From: Bacillota bacterium
GTDB lineage: Bacteria; Bacillota; UBA4882; UBA8346
Direction of reading: 5' to 3'
Assembly (NCBI GenBank): GCA_029974635.1
Contig: JARKQY010000058.1
Location: forward strand, 62,001-126,000
Length of the DNA: 64,000 nt
The notes beneath the pieces are model-generated. The model was not told the DNA's origin. It searched no databases and was given only the letters and a program-made list of their open reading frames with translations. Shown here one piece after another: positions 42,867 to 53,817 of this stretch. The translations under genes and the position numbers were made by a program. How positions within the stretch are numbered: position 1 is the stretch's first letter; each line of letters opens with the position of its first letter.

Positions 42867-42904
42867 TGAAATTCGCTCAGTTTTAATTTTCGTGGAGGTT
42901 TATT

Positions 42905-45763
42905 ATGTCCAGTAATAGCATTCGCATTAAAGGAGCAAGGGAGCATAATCTGAAGAATATCGATCTGGAAATACCCAGGGATCAGTTGGTTGTCTTTACC
43001 GGTTTATCCGGGTCGGGCAAATCTTCATTGGCATTTGACACCATTTACGCTGAAGGCCAGCGCCGTTACGTGGAGTCGCTTTCGGCATACGCTCGTCAAT
43101 TCTTGGGTCAAATGGACAAGCCGGATGTCGATTATATTGAGGGATTATCGCCGTCGATTTCCATTGACCAGAAGACGACCAGTCATAACCCCCGTTCCAC
43201 AGTGGGGACGGTAACCGAGATTTACGATTATCTCCGGTTATTGTATGCCCGGATTGGCCATCCCTATTGCCCGGACTGCCAGAAACCAATTACCCAGCAA
43301 ACAGTGGAACAAATCGTCGATCAAGTATTGAAACTGCCGGATTCCACCAAATTTTTGGTGTTGGCTCCCGTAATACGGCGGCGTAAAGGGGAGTATGATA
43401 AATTATTTGAGGATTTTAAACGGGATGGCTTCGTAAGGGTAAGAGTCGACGGCACGATCCGGGATCTGGGTGAAAAAATAGAGCTGGAGAGGTATAAACA
43501 GCATACTATTGAGGTAGTGGTAGACCGGCTGGTGTTAAAGCCGGAGCTGGGGCAGCGTTTGGCGGATTCCATCGAGCTGGCGATGAAACTGGCGAAAGGG
43601 CTGGTTATCATTGCGGTGGTGGACGGCGCTGAATATATTTTCAGCGAGAAGTTCGCTTGTCCGGATTGCGGTTTCAGTTTTGAGGAATTGACTCCCCGGA
43701 TGTTTTCATTCAATAGTCCCTATGGCGCTTGTCCGGAGTGCGCTGGTTTGGGATTTAAAATGGAGATTGATCCGGACCTGGTGATTGATAAGACCCTCTC
43801 GCTTAACAGCGGTGGAATTAAAGCCTGGAGTTCCGATCAGGATTCCTGGTCATTACAGTATTTAAGATCAGTAGCCAAAAAATTCAAAATCAACCCGGAT
43901 CGTCCGTTACAAGAGGCTACCCCGGAGCAATTGGATATTTTATTATACGGTACTAAGGGTGAGAAAATTGAAATTTCCTACCAAGGTCCGGATCGCGAGT
44001 TCCGTCATTCGGCAACTTTCGAGGGAGTGGCCCATAATTTGGAACGGCGTTACAAGGAGACAAACTCTGAATATATGCGGCGTGAAATCGAGAAGTTTAT
44101 GTCCATCAAGCCATGCACCGCTTGTAAAGGTGCCCGTCTTAAACGGGAAAGCCTTTCCGTTTATGTAGGTGGAATTAATTTAAGCCAATTCACGGCTTTT
44201 GCAGTTCGAGACGCTATCAGTTTCATAAATCAATTGCAGCTTTCCGAGAAAGAACAAGCCATCGCCCGATTGGTTCTAAAAGAAATAAATGAGCGCTTGG
44301 GTTTCCTGAATAATGTCGGGCTGGATTATCTTACCTTGGATCGAGCCGCGGGAACGCTGTCCGGGGGTGAAGCCCAGCGTATCCGCCTGGCTACCCAGAT
44401 CGGTTCTTCCCTGGTGGGAGTATTGTATATTCTCGACGAACCTAGTATCGGGCTGCACCAGCGGGACAACCAACGCTTGATTGACACTTTAAAAGGGTTG
44501 CGTGATTTAGGAAATACGGTAATCGTAGTTGAACATGATGAGGAAATGATCCGGGAAGCGGATTTTATCGTGGATATCGGTCCGGGCGCCGGAGTACATG
44601 GCGGTCGAGTTGTCAAGGCCGGGACTTTAGCGGAGGTTATGGCGGAACCGGCCTCCATTACCGGTCAATATCTTTCCCAAAAACAAAACATAACGATACC
44701 GAAACGCCGGCGGGAGCCTAACGGCAAGTATTTGGAAGTTGTCGGCGCCCGGGAGCACAATTTAAAAAACATCCAGGTACGAATTCCATTGGGTTTGTTC
44801 ATATGTATCACCGGAGTATCGGGTTCTGGGAAAAGTACTTTAATTAATGATATTTTATACCCGGTAGCCGCTACCAGGCTGAACCGGGCCAGCACGCTGC
44901 AGGCGGGGAATCATGAACAGATTTTAGGTTTTGAGCATTTGGATAAGGTAGTGGATATCGATCAGTCGCCCATTGGCAGGACTCCCCGCTCCAACCCGGC
45001 GACCTATACCGGAGTGTTTGATTCAATTCGCGAATTGTTCGCGGGTACACCGGAAGCTAAGATCCGCGGGTATTCCGGAGGGCGTTTCTCCTTTAATGTA
45101 AAGGGGGGGCGTTGTGAGGCCTGCGCCGGGGATGGGATCATCAAAATCGAAATGCATTTTTTGCCGGATGTTTATGTACCATGTGAAATATGTAAAGGAA
45201 AACGATACAACCGGGAGACCTTAGAGATAAAGTATAAAGGAAAGACCATCTCCGATGTCCTGGATATGACAGTGGAAGAAGCTTTGGAGTTTTTTTATAA
45301 TATTCCCAAAATCCGGCGTAAAATGGAAACCTTGAATGATGTCGGCTTGAATTATATCAAATTGGGACAATCGGCCACTACGTTATCCGGGGGGGAAGCC
45401 CAGCGGGTCAAACTGGCCACGGAACTCTCGCGGCGTTCCAATGGCAAAACCCTGTACATCCTGGATGAACCCACAACCGGCTTGCATTTTGCCGATACGC
45501 ATAAATTGCTGGAGATGCTGCAGCGCTTGGTTGAGGCTGGAGATACGGTCCTGGTTATCGAACACAACCTGGATGTAATCAAGACCGTGGATTATATTAT
45601 TGATTTGGGGCCGGAAGGCGGGGATCGCGGCGGAGAGGTAATAGTCGCCGGTACCCCGGAAGAGGTGGCCGCGAATCCCAACTCGTATACAGGGCAATTT
45701 CTAAAACAAATCCTGGGGGAACAAAAGACGGTTAAAAAAGTTAAAACAAAGCAAGTGATATAA
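42905..45763 (+). CDS. uvrA: Excinuclease ABC subunit A
   Basis: Damage-sensing ABC ATPase that loads UvrB. The 952-residue protein has two ATPase halves: [14 protein letters not shown] near residue 32 and [14 protein letters not shown] near 640, two signature motifs ([17 protein letters not shown] and [15 protein letters not shown]), and zinc-finger cysteine pairs at CPDCQKP, CPDC/CPEC (about 255-280) and CEAC...CEIC (about 735-765). Length is typical. It is transcribed with uvrB. No terminator is evident downstream. Confidence 0.97.
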   Translation: MSSNSIRIKGAREHNLKNIDLEIPRDQLVVFTGLSGSGKSSLAFDTIYAEGQRRYVESLSAYARQFLGQMDKPDVDYIEGLSPSISIDQKTTSHNPRSTVGTVTEIYDYLRLLYARIGHPYCPDCQKPITQQTVEQIVDQVLKLPDSTKFLVLAPVIRRRKGEYDKLFEDFKRDGFVRVRVDGTIRDLGEKIELERYKQHTIEVVVDRLVLKPELGQRLADSIELAMKLAKGLVIIAVVDGAEYIFSEKFACPDCGFSFEELTPRMFSFNSPYGACPECAGLGFKMEIDPDLVIDKTLSLNSGGIKAWSSDQDSWSLQYLRSVAKKFKINPDRPLQEATPEQLDILLYGTKGEKIEISYQGPDREFRHSATFEGVAHNLERRYKETNSEYMRREIEKFMSIKPCTACKGARLKRESLSVYVGGINLSQFTAFAVRDAISFINQLQLSEKEQAIARLVLKEINERLGFLNNVGLDYLTLDRAAGTLSGGEAQRIRLATQIGSSLVGVLYILDEPSIGLHQRDNQRLIDTLKGLRDLGNTVIVVEHDEEMIREADFIVDIGPGAGVHGGRVVKAGTLAEVMAEPASITGQYLSQKQNITIPKRRREPNGKYLEVVGAREHNLKNIQVRIPLGLFICITGVSGSGKSTLINDILYPVAATRLNRASTLQAGNHEQILGFEHLDKVVDIDQSPIGRTPRSNPATYTGVFDSIRELFAGTPEAKIRGYSGGRFSFNVKGGRCEACAGDGIIKIEMHFLPDVYVPCEICKGKRYNRETLEIKYKGKTISDVLDMTVEEALEFFYNIPKIRRKMETLNDVGLNYIKLGQSATTLSGGEAQRVKLATELSRRSNGKTLYILDEPTTGLHFADTHKLLEMLQRLVEAGDTVLVIEHNLDVIKTVDYIIDLGPEGGDRGGEVIVAGTPEEVAANPNSYTGQFLKQILGEQKTVKKVKTKQVI

Positions 45764-45872
45764 ATAGGATGGGCTAAATTTTATAAATGGTTTATTGAAA
45801 ATATGCCAGAAAGTCTAAACACTTTCCATTTATTGCCGATAATCGTGGTAAGAAATTATTGGAGGGAATAGA

Positions 45873-47558
45873 ATGAAAAAAGTGCTATTGGCAGTAGTTC
45901 TGGCTTTGCTAGTTTTTTTGGTTCCGGTTTCCACCACATTCGGAACTAATTATTTTTTATTTGACAAAGAAAGCAATAAGATTTTATTTATGGGTGAAAA
46001 TGATATTCAATTTACAGAAAAAATCGACATCCAGAAAAATCCCGATCGGATAATGCCGACGGACGATCCCGACAGGTATCTTGGTATTTATGTGCCTGAA
46101 GTCAAAAAGGGCAAAGAGAAAGATGCCCAACAAGGACAATTGATCATTTACAATATTGCTACTGGAAGAACTGAAGATTTGGTTGATCTGGGATACGGAC
46201 CGTTTTATTATACATATACTAAGGATTATCGCCATTTTTTCATTTCGTATCGGCCGACGCTGAGCGCCGGTTATTACGAACTACTTCATTACAATATCCC
46301 GGAAAAAACAACGGAAAGGCTTGCTGATTTAGCCCAGAATATAAATTATTTAGTGCTATCATACGATGAGACTGCAATTTATGTGTTAATTCCCGGGGAA
46401 GATAAAAAAACTCCCGGAAAGATCCAGGTGATAAGTTATTCGCCATTTGCCGTATCGGCCACCATTCCAACCGAGGTTAATCCCCGTAGTTTATTTATAT
46501 TGGACTCCGAAAAACTGGTGCTGGTTGATGCCGATGAAACAAATAAAAAGCAATCCGGTGCATTAAAGATGATTGAAGTCGCAGATTACTCGGTGAGTCA
46601 AGCTTTCAAATTCGAAGCTCCCTATAAAGTGTATAATTATTGGTATCAGGATGATCAGACATTGTTCACCACAGTTGACGCTGCTAAAGGAAAGAGTTTT
46701 GTCTGCAAAACAACTTTCACCGGCATCAAAATAAATGAAATTGATTCGGATTGGTTTGAAATTAGTTATGCTAAAGATATAGATAGTTTGTTTTTGCTAG
46801 GTAAAAATGATTTCCGGGTTATCGATTATGGTCAAAACGAAGAGCTGGTTTGTAAAACGGGTAGTAATGTGTATGATAAGAAAAGATATACGATGAGTTA
46901 TATCCCGGAAATGAAGCAAGTCATAGTTTATTGTCCGGGAGGAGGCAAGGTTAAGTTTATCGATCTTGCGGAGACTAAAATGATTAAGGTTGCCAACTAT
47001 GGGCGGGCTAGCGCCAAATTCGGCAACTTTATGGCCAATTTGATAGTTAGCGTTGCCCTAACTTCTCTTTCATATAATGCCTATGACTATGGTTATTATA
47101 CATATTCGGTAAACATGTTTAAGAGCGGTACCGCCGTATCGGCTGATTCCGCTAAATCAAGATATTATATAATGCGGCACGATACCAGAGATATTACAGT
47201 TTTTGAAGATGATTTTGCAAAAGTTTCCTACCTTGTTCCTGAGGAAACGCCAATTACGATGTATCAGATTAAGAAACCAAAGCTGCAATCTTTGGTCATT
47301 ACCGGTAAAAAAATCTATCTAATTAATTCCGAAGATCTCGTTTTAAAACCAATTCATGAATTTAAGGAAACAGTAAAAGACTGCCTGTTTCTTGAGGAGG
47401 AGAACCGTCTCATCCTAATAACCGACAGGAATTTATTGATAATTGATCCAGCCAGCATGGAAATTAAAAATGACTTTATGTTATATGGAAATCCGGAAGA
47501 AAAATATACTCGCATTAAAAAAGGCGAGCAGCGATATTATTTTATAAGAGAGCTATAG
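45873..47558 (+). CDS. Secreted protein of unknown function, beta-propeller-like
   Basis: A 561-residue protein with a signal peptide (MKKVLLAVVLALLVFLVP... ending near TTFG). The mature part is made of repeated short strands with recurring Tyr, Asp and hydrophobic residues (for example LFILDSEKLVLVDADE and LVITGKKIYLINSEDL), suggesting a beta-propeller. A hydrophobic helix lies near 387-400 (NFMANLIVSVALTSL), so it could be membrane-inserted or lipid-associated. No catalytic motif is recognised. It has its own RBS (GGAGGGA) and terminator, so it is probably a single-gene unit. Confidence 0.72.
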   Translation: MKKVLLAVVLALLVFLVPVSTTFGTNYFLFDKESNKILFMGENDIQFTEKIDIQKNPDRIMPTDDPDRYLGIYVPEVKKGKEKDAQQGQLIIYNIATGRTEDLVDLGYGPFYYTYTKDYRHFFISYRPTLSAGYYELLHYNIPEKTTERLADLAQNINYLVLSYDETAIYVLIPGEDKKTPGKIQVISYSPFAVSATIPTEVNPRSLFILDSEKLVLVDADETNKKQSGALKMIEVADYSVSQAFKFEAPYKVYNYWYQDDQTLFTTVDAAKGKSFVCKTTFTGIKINEIDSDWFEISYAKDIDSLFLLGKNDFRVIDYGQNEELVCKTGSNVYDKKRYTMSYIPEMKQVIVYCPGGGKVKFIDLAETKMIKVANYGRASAKFGNFMANLIVSVALTSLSYNAYDYGYYTYSVNMFKSGTAVSADSAKSRYYIMRHDTRDITVFEDDFAKVSYLVPEETPITMYQIKKPKLQSLVITGKKIYLINSEDLVLKPIHEFKETVKDCLFLEEENRLILITDRNLLIIDPASMEIKNDFMLYGNPEEKYTRIKKGEQRYYFIREL

Positions 47559-47574
47559 CGGCTTCATTGCCAAT

Positions 47575-47609
47575 AAAAAAATGACTGTTGGAAAGCAGTC
47601 ATTTTTTTA
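47575..47609 (+). terminator. Terminator after the secreted unknown protein
   Basis: AAAAAATGACTG pairs with CAGTCATTTTTTT across an eight-base loop. Confidence 0.85.
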
Positions 47610-47836
47610 TTCTGTCATTAGTTTCGCTAAGACAAAAGTCGCTTATTGGATTAAACGGCAGGAAACCGATTTTATTTGTCGAACAATATTACAAAATTTA
47701 AATAGGTAGTATGGCGGAAAAAATAAAAAGGTTGTAGGACGGTAGGTTTGTAATAAAAATCTGTTACATGATGCCTGTCACTCTTTGCAACTAGTTTCCA
47801 ATCTATACACCTCGTAATTTTAAGGAGGGACCTTAA

Positions 47837-48997
47837 ATGAAGTGGCGGTTGCAGGTTTTATTATTGATTTTGGTAATGGTTTTGATATCCGGGATGGTTG
47901 GAGCGAAAACCAATAACAAAAAGCCTTATGTTGTGGGAGTCTTTTGTTCGGTTACCGGGCCCAATGCCCCGCTAGGAACTCCGGAGCGGGATACATTGCT
48001 GATGATTGAAGAACAGATTAATCAAAAGGGTGGAATTGACGGTCATCCTTTGAAAATCATCATTGAAGATGACGGTTCCGATAATACCAATGCGGTGAAA
48101 GCAGCCAAAAAACTCATTGAACAAGATAAAGTGTGCGCAATTATCGGCAGCAGCGGCACGGGACCTACCATGGCGGTTATACCGATTACGGAAGCCAGTG
48201 GAGTTCCACATATCTCAATGGCAGCCGGGATTGCCATTACCAACCCCTTAAAAAAATGGGTGTTTCGTACTCCGCAAACCGATGTTCTGGCAATTGGAAA
48301 GATTCTTGACTATTTAACCAAACGGAAAATTTCCAAAGTGGCGATAATCTACGATTCCAATGCTTACGGCAGCAGCGGCCGGGATCAATTGAAACTTTTG
48401 GCTCCAAAGAGCCAAATTTCAATTGTTGCCGAGGAAGCTTTTGGCTCCAAGGATACCGATATGACGGTACAGCTCACCAAGATCCGGGCTACCGGCGCCC
48501 AAGCCATCATTTGCTGGGGAACCAATCCGGGCCCGGCGCAAGTGGCAAAAAATTGTCAACAGTTAGGAATTGCATTGCCGTTATTCATGAGCCACGGGGT
48601 TGCCAATCAGGTGTTCCTGGATCAGGCCGGTTCCGCCGCCAACGGAATTTTGCTGCCGGCGGGCAAGCTTATTGCCGCCAAAGATCTGCCGACAACAGAT
48701 CCTCAGCGAAAGCTATTGTTGGATTACGCAGCCGCGTTCCAGAAAAAGTATAACAAACCTGCCGATACCTTTGGCGGGTTTGCGTGGGATGCCATCAGTA
48801 TTCTGGTTGGAGCCTTAAGCAAGGTGGGCGATGATCGCGTCAAATTACGGAACGAGGTCGAAAAAACCGCTAACTTTCCGGGGATTTCAGGAGTATTCAA
48901 CTATTCCGCCACCAATCATGACGGGCTGACTAACGATGCGTTCGTAATGGTTGAGATAAAAAATGGGGCCTGGACCTTAGTTAAAAGTAAAATGTAA
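47837..48997 (+). CDS. Branched-chain amino-acid ABC transporter substrate-binding protein 1
   Basis: A type I periplasmic binding protein of the LivJ/LivK type. A signal peptide (about 5-24) precedes the two-lobe Peripla_BP_6 fold, with VTGPNAPLGTPERD, INQKGGIDGHPLKIIIEDDGS and AIIGSSGTGPTMAV, which lines the amino-acid pocket. There is no lipobox cysteine, which again suits a cell with a periplasm. RBS AAGGAGGGACC. It is closely similar to the protein at 49294-50448 and is separated from it by a hairpin terminator. Confidence 0.9.
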   Translation: MKWRLQVLLLILVMVLISGMVGAKTNNKKPYVVGVFCSVTGPNAPLGTPERDTLLMIEEQINQKGGIDGHPLKIIIEDDGSDNTNAVKAAKKLIEQDKVCAIIGSSGTGPTMAVIPITEASGVPHISMAAGIAITNPLKKWVFRTPQTDVLAIGKILDYLTKRKISKVAIIYDSNAYGSSGRDQLKLLAPKSQISIVAEEAFGSKDTDMTVQLTKIRATGAQAIICWGTNPGPAQVAKNCQQLGIALPLFMSHGVANQVFLDQAGSAANGILLPAGKLIAAKDLPTTDPQRKLLLDYAAAFQKKYNKPADTFGGFAWDAISILVGALSKVGDDRVKLRNEVEKTANFPGISGVFNYSATNHDGLTNDAFVMVEIKNGAWTLVKSKM

Positions 48998-49159
48998 AAA
49001 ATGATAAAAAATATGGTTATAAAAATTTAAGAAGGATTTTTGGATTTCAAGGCGAAATCATTTTACCTGGGTTGGTGGCATGGTAGGAAACTCCGAAGAT
49101 TGGCTGTTTCTTGTTTAAATTCTGTAACGGTAGAATGGTAGCCAAGGAAAGGATTTAAT

Positions 49160-49191
49160 TAAAACCTGGCATGGCTATGTCGGGTTTTTTA
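49160..49191 (+). terminator. Terminator between the two binding-protein genes
   Basis: AAAACC pairs with GGTTTT around an imperfect stem TGGCATGGCTATGTCG and is followed by TTTTTATT. Confidence 0.6.
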
Positions 49192-49293
49192 TTCCTCTTA
49201 CCGGTCTGCCCAAGCCCGTATTGCAACGGTAGTTGCAATAAGCAAAGGATTATCCAAGACTGGAAGGATAATTATAAGAGGAGGAATATTGGA

Positions 49294-50448
49294 ATGCGGA
49301 ATAGTTTTCGGATTTTATTGGTTTTGGGGTTGATTCTTTTAGTGGCTGGTTTGGGAATGGTTTCAGCGGGGAACAGCGCCCCCTCCTACGTGGTCGGTGC
49401 TTTTGTCTCCGCCAGCGGACCGAATGCGCCGCTTGGAGTTCCGGAACGGGACACTCTGTTGATGATGGCGGAACAAATCAACAAAAATGGCGGGATTAAC
49501 GGGCATCCGCTAAAATTGATCATTGAGGATGACGCCTCGGATAATACCAGTGCTGTTAAAGCGGCTAAAAAATTAATTGACCAGGATAAGGCTTGTGCCA
49601 TTATTGGAGGCTCCGGAACCGGTCCTTCCCTTGCGGTGGCTCCCATCGCCGAAGCGTCCGGAGTAACTCAAATATCCATGGCTGCAGGAATTGCGATTAC
49701 CAACCCGGTGAAGAAATGGGTCTTTCGAACTGCGCCATTGGACGCGCTGGTGGTCGGAAAGCTATTGACCTATCTGGGTGCCAATAATATTAAAAAAATT
49801 GCTGTTATTTACGATTCCAATGCTTTCGGTTCCAGTGGACGCGATCAGATAAAGCTTTTGGCCCCCAAATACAAAATGACCATCGTAGGCGAGGAATCTT
49901 TTGCTTCTAGAGATACCGATATGACAGTACAGCTCACCAAGATTCGTGCCACCGGTGCCCAAGCCATCATTTGCTGGGGGACCAATCCCGGGCCGGCTCA
50001 AGTGGCTAAAAATGTTCAACAATTGGGGATTACCATTCCCTTGTTTATGGGTCACGGGATTGCCAACCAAACATTTCTTGATCAAGCGGGTTCCGCAGCC
50101 AACGGCGTTGTTCTTCCCGCCGTAAGGCTCATCGTCGCAGATCAACTGGCTGCTTCCGATCCGCAAAAGAAGATTTTAAAAGAATATGCCGCTGGGTTTG
50201 CCAAAAAGTTCGGACGCCAGGCCGATCATTACGGCGGCCATGCTTATGACGCCTTAACTATTATTGTGCAGGCACTACGTAAAGTCGGTGATGATCGAGC
50301 CAAATTGCGGGATGAAATCGAGAAAACCACCAAATTGTCGGGCATTGGCGGTGTCTTTAATTATTCGCCTGAGGACCACAACGGTTTGACGGATCCTTGC
50401 GTGATGATTACGGTTGTCAACGGGAAATGGAAGCTAATTAAAAAATAG
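49294..50448 (+). CDS. Branched-chain amino-acid ABC transporter substrate-binding protein 2
   Basis: Paralogue of the preceding binding protein. The 384-residue protein has a signal peptide (about 5-25), SASGPNAPLGVPERD, INGHPLKLIIEDDAS and GGSGTGPSLAV; long stretches are identical to the first protein. ATG 49294 has AGGAGG nine bases upstream; the frame stays open 41 codons further but overlaps the terminator. It is ten bases before livH and so is likely the binding protein transcribed with the permease genes. The first copy may give a second specificity. Confidence 0.92.
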   Translation: MRNSFRILLVLGLILLVAGLGMVSAGNSAPSYVVGAFVSASGPNAPLGVPERDTLLMMAEQINKNGGINGHPLKLIIEDDASDNTSAVKAAKKLIDQDKACAIIGGSGTGPSLAVAPIAEASGVTQISMAAGIAITNPVKKWVFRTAPLDALVVGKLLTYLGANNIKKIAVIYDSNAFGSSGRDQIKLLAPKYKMTIVGEESFASRDTDMTVQLTKIRATGAQAIICWGTNPGPAQVAKNVQQLGITIPLFMGHGIANQTFLDQAGSAANGVVLPAVRLIVADQLAASDPQKKILKEYAAGFAKKFGRQADHYGGHAYDALTIIVQALRKVGDDRAKLRDEIEKTTKLSGIGGVFNYSPEDHNGLTDPCVMITVVNGKWKLIKK

Positions 50449-50457
50449 GAGTCCGGA

Positions 50458-51351
50458 ATGTTTAACCTTTCTGTTTTGCTGCAATATTTAATCAGCGGCA
50501 TTACCCAGGGCAGTGTTTATGCTTTAATCGGCTTAGGGTTCATGGTGATCTATAATTCAAGTGCCATTATTAATTTCGCCCAGGGTGAATTCGTGATGCT
50601 GGGCGGAATGATTGCGGTGACTTTAGTTACGGCCGGAACCATGACGATTTTCGGGGCCGGCCTACCGTTGCCCTTAGCCATCATTTTAGCAATCGTAGTG
50701 GTGACGTTATTTGGGATTTTGTTTCAGCATTTGGCAGTCCGGCCTTTGAAAAAATCACCGGTGTTAATGGTGGTGATCATGACGATCGGCGCTTCCATAT
50801 TTATCCGGGGAGTTGCGATGCTGATCTGGAATAAAGACAGCTTCTCTTTGCCGCTTTTTATCGAAGGTAAACCGATCCCTGTTTTTGGTGCAGTGATTGT
50901 GCCCCATTATCTGGTGATACTGGGGACAACAATTATCTTAATGGTTCTGTTACAGCTGTTTTTTAAACTCACTTTAGTGGGGCAGGCCATGCGGGCCAGC
51001 GCCGTGAACCGCAAGGGAGCGTCTCTCTGTGGAATCAGGCCGGAACGAATGGTGAAACTCTCCTTCGCCATTAGCGCTACTTTGGCAAGTATCGCCGGCA
51101 TCATCATCGCGCCAACCAATTTAACCAGTTATGACATAGGAATCCGCCTGGGGCTGAAAGGTTTCGTGGTAGCCGTCATCGGGGGCTTAAGTTCTTTTGT
51201 GGGAACCATTTGCGGCGGTTTTCTGGTAGGAATTGTGGAGGCCATGGGAGCAGTGATTTCGTCCCAATACCGGGACGCAATTACCTTCATTATTTTAATT
51301 GGAATGTTGTTAATACGCCCTAACGGAATCTTCGGCAGAAAGACTGATTAA
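50458..51351 (+). CDS. livH: Branched-chain amino-acid ABC transporter permease LivH
   Basis: One of two membrane subunits of the HAAT uptake system. The 297-residue protein has about eight helices, the start LQYLISGITQGSVYALIGLGF, INFAQGEFVMLGG and the cytoplasmic VGQAMRASAVNRKGASLCGI coupling segment. Four further liv genes lie directly downstream, with gaps of 0-2 bases, in the same transcript. Confidence 0.94.
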   Translation: MFNLSVLLQYLISGITQGSVYALIGLGFMVIYNSSAIINFAQGEFVMLGGMIAVTLVTAGTMTIFGAGLPLPLAIILAIVVVTLFGILFQHLAVRPLKKSPVLMVVIMTIGASIFIRGVAMLIWNKDSFSLPLFIEGKPIPVFGAVIVPHYLVILGTTIILMVLLQLFFKLTLVGQAMRASAVNRKGASLCGIRPERMVKLSFAISATLASIAGIIIAPTNLTSYDIGIRLGLKGFVVAVIGGLSSFVGTICGGFLVGIVEAMGAVISSQYRDAITFIILIGMLLIRPNGIFGRKTD

Positions 51352-51352
51352 G

Positions 51353-52306
51353 ATGAAACGTCAATATCAATTTCTTATTGCAATTAGTATATTGTTATTC
51401 CTGGTGCCCTGGATGCTTCCCAATCGCTATCTCTTAAATATCGCGGTTTTAATCGGCATTTATTCTTTAATTACTATTGGATTAAATCTGCTGTTGGGAT
51501 ATGCCGGTCAAATATCCATGGGCCATGCCGCTTTTTATGGCATTGGCGCTTATACCGTTTCGATTTTAACAATTCATTTTAAATGGGATACATTTACAGC
51601 ACTCTGCGGCTCCTTGCTTCTGGTAGGAATCATTGCCTGGATTATCGGTAAACCGATTTTACGGTTGAAGGGGCATTATCTGGCAATGGCTACTTTGGGA
51701 TTTGGCTTGATCGTAGAGATTTTACTCAATGAAATGATGGAGCTGACCGGGGGACCGCAGGGCTTGAGTAACATTCCCAAGTTAAGCATATTGGGATTTA
51801 GTTTTTCAGATGATTTTCGGATCTACTTCTTAATATGGGGCTTGGTCATGCTGGTTCAGTGGATGATGATGAATATGATGAGAGGTAAAATGGGGCGGGC
51901 TTTTCTGGCGGTTCATTCCAATGAGCTGGCGGCTGAAACACTTGGTATCAATACATCAGCTCTGAAACAAGCGGCATTTGTCATAAGCGCGGTCTTGGCC
52001 GGATTGGCGGGGGCCTTTTACGCCTATTCACTGAATTATATTAGTCCGGAACCCTTTGCTTTCAATTTCTCCATCATGCTGGTGACTATGGTGGTCATCG
52101 GCGGGATGGGTAATCTATGGGGACCGTTGATTGGCACGGCCTTACTTGGAATTATCCCTGAATTATTACGGGGGTTCAAAAACTTTGATATTGCCTTTTA
52201 CGGTTTATTACTGATTTTAATTGTAATTTACATGCCAAAAGGGGTAGTATCATTATTATATTGGGCTGTTGATAAAGTATCAAAAGCAGTCAAAGGGGGG
52301 CAGTAA
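51353..52306 (+). CDS. livM: Branched-chain amino-acid ABC transporter permease LivM
   Basis: Second HAAT permease subunit. The 317-residue protein has about nine helices with GLNLLLGYAGQISMGHAAFYG, the LGINTSALKQAAFVISAVLAG segment and VIGGMGNLWGPLIGTALL, all usual in LivM. It starts one base after livH and livG begins directly at its stop. Confidence 0.94.
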   Translation: MKRQYQFLIAISILLFLVPWMLPNRYLLNIAVLIGIYSLITIGLNLLLGYAGQISMGHAAFYGIGAYTVSILTIHFKWDTFTALCGSLLLVGIIAWIIGKPILRLKGHYLAMATLGFGLIVEILLNEMMELTGGPQGLSNIPKLSILGFSFSDDFRIYFLIWGLVMLVQWMMMNMMRGKMGRAFLAVHSNELAAETLGINTSALKQAAFVISAVLAGLAGAFYAYSLNYISPEPFAFNFSIMLVTMVVIGGMGNLWGPLIGTALLGIIPELLRGFKNFDIAFYGLLLILIVIYMPKGVVSLLYWAVDKVSKAVKGGQ

Positions 52307-53071
52307 ATGAGCGCCCCGTTGCTTATGGTTCATAATGTCAGCAAACATTTTGGCGGAATCAGCGCCCTGAGCCAGATTCATTTTACGGTGGAACCCGGCC
52401 GGATCAAGGGATTAATCGGACCCAACGGCGCCGGTAAGACCACGCTTTTTAATTTAATTACCGGTATTTACAAGGTCAGTTCCGGTAATATAATGTTTCA
52501 GAATAAGTCCTTGGTCCGGATGGCACCACATCAGATTGCCCGCGCCGGGATTGCCCGCACTTTCCAAAATGTCCGCCTGTTTACTAATTTAAGCGTCCTG
52601 GATAATGTAATGGTGGGGGTTCATCAGCAATTAAAGGCCGGCTTTGTTGCGGCGGCATTGAATTTGCCGTGGACCATCAATGAAGAGCGGAATTACCATA
52701 TACAGGCGGAAAAGCTATTACGGTTTGTCGGTTTGGACGGACACGCCGGTTTAATGGCGGGAGCCCTCCCGTTCGGACAGCAACGGTTGTTGGAGATTGC
52801 CCGGGCCCTTGCCGCCAATCCTCAATTATTGTTATTGGACGAACCCGCCGCCGGGTTAAGCAGCCCTGAACGGTTGTCATTGCTGAATTTGATCAAGGAA
52901 ATCCAGGGTATGGGGACCACTGTTTTACTGGTGGAACATGATATGGACTTGGTAATGAAGGTTTGCGATGAAATAGTGGTGCTGGAATTCGGTGTCAAGA
53001 TTGCCGAGGGTGATCCGGGAACGATTCAAAACGACCACCGGGTGATAGCGGCGTATTTGGGGGAAGAGTAA
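52307..53071 (+). CDS. livG: Branched-chain amino-acid ABC transporter ATPase LivG
   Basis: ATPase of the HAAT uptake system. The 254-residue protein has Walker A GPNGAGKTTLF, Q-loop IARTFQNVRLF, LPFGQQRLLEIARALA (LivG-type signature), Walker B LLLLDEPAAGL and the H-loop LVEHDMD. It starts at the base after livM. Confidence 0.95.
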   Translation: MSAPLLMVHNVSKHFGGISALSQIHFTVEPGRIKGLIGPNGAGKTTLFNLITGIYKVSSGNIMFQNKSLVRMAPHQIARAGIARTFQNVRLFTNLSVLDNVMVGVHQQLKAGFVAAALNLPWTINEERNYHIQAEKLLRFVGLDGHAGLMAGALPFGQQRLLEIARALAANPQLLLLDEPAAGLSSPERLSLLNLIKEIQGMGTTVLLVEHDMDLVMKVCDEIVVLEFGVKIAEGDPGTIQNDHRVIAAYLGEE

Positions 53072-53073
53072 CG

Positions 53074-53817
53074 ATGTTGGAAATAGGTAATTTAAATGCC
53101 GGATACGGTCAGGTAGAAGTATTGAAAGGGATTGATCTGGAGGTCCGGGAGGGTGAAATTGTAACCCTGATCGGTCCCAACGGGGCCGGTAAGACGACGT
53201 TACTCTTGGGTATCATGGGCTTTTTGAACGGTCTCAGGGGCAAGATATTATTTAGGGGACAGGATATCCTCCATGCGGAGACCGAAGCAATTGTCGGCAT
53301 GGGGATCTCCATGGTGCCGGAAGATCGGGGCCTGTTTGGGCCGTTATCGGTAAGCGAAAATTTGATGTTAGGAGCTTATTTACGGCTGCAGGGAAAAGGT
53401 AAGTCGAAAGAGGATAAAGCGAAAATACAGGCCGATTTGGAAGAGGTTTTCAACCTTTTTCCGATTCTCAAGTCGCGGCTTAAACAACCCGTGGGCACAC
53501 TATCCGGCGGGCAACAGCAAATGGTGGCCATTGGACGAGCTTTTATGTCCAAACCCCGCTTGTTGCTCCTGGACGAACCTTCATTAGGCCTGGCGCCTCT
53601 TGTAATCAAAGAAATATTCAAGGCGGTCACGGTTTTAAATCAGAATGGAGTCACTGTATTATTGGTGGAACAAAATGCGAACCTGGCCTTAAAATTGGCT
53701 CATCGGGGCTATGTCATCGAAAACGGCCGGATTGTTTTAACGGGAACCAGCGCTGAACTGCTGAATCACCAAGAGGTGAAGCAGGCTTACTTGGGGAAGA
53801 GCCATGAGGCGGGTTAA
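53074..53817 (+). CDS. livF: Branched-chain amino-acid ABC transporter ATPase LivF
   Basis: Second ATPase of the HAAT system. The 247-residue protein has Walker A GPNGAGKTTLLL, MVPEDRGLFGPLSVSENL, signature LSGGQQQMVAIGRAFM, Walker B LLLLDEPSLGLAP and LVEQNANLAL. It ends the liv cluster and overlaps a convergent frame by four bases. Confidence 0.95.
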   Translation: MLEIGNLNAGYGQVEVLKGIDLEVREGEIVTLIGPNGAGKTTLLLGIMGFLNGLRGKILFRGQDILHAETEAIVGMGISMVPEDRGLFGPLSVSENLMLGAYLRLQGKGKSKEDKAKIQADLEEVFNLFPILKSRLKQPVGTLSGGQQQMVAIGRAFMSKPRLLLLDEPSLGLAPLVIKEIFKAVTVLNQNGVTVLLVEQNANLALKLAHRGYVIENGRIVLTGTSAELLNHQEVKQAYLGKSHEAG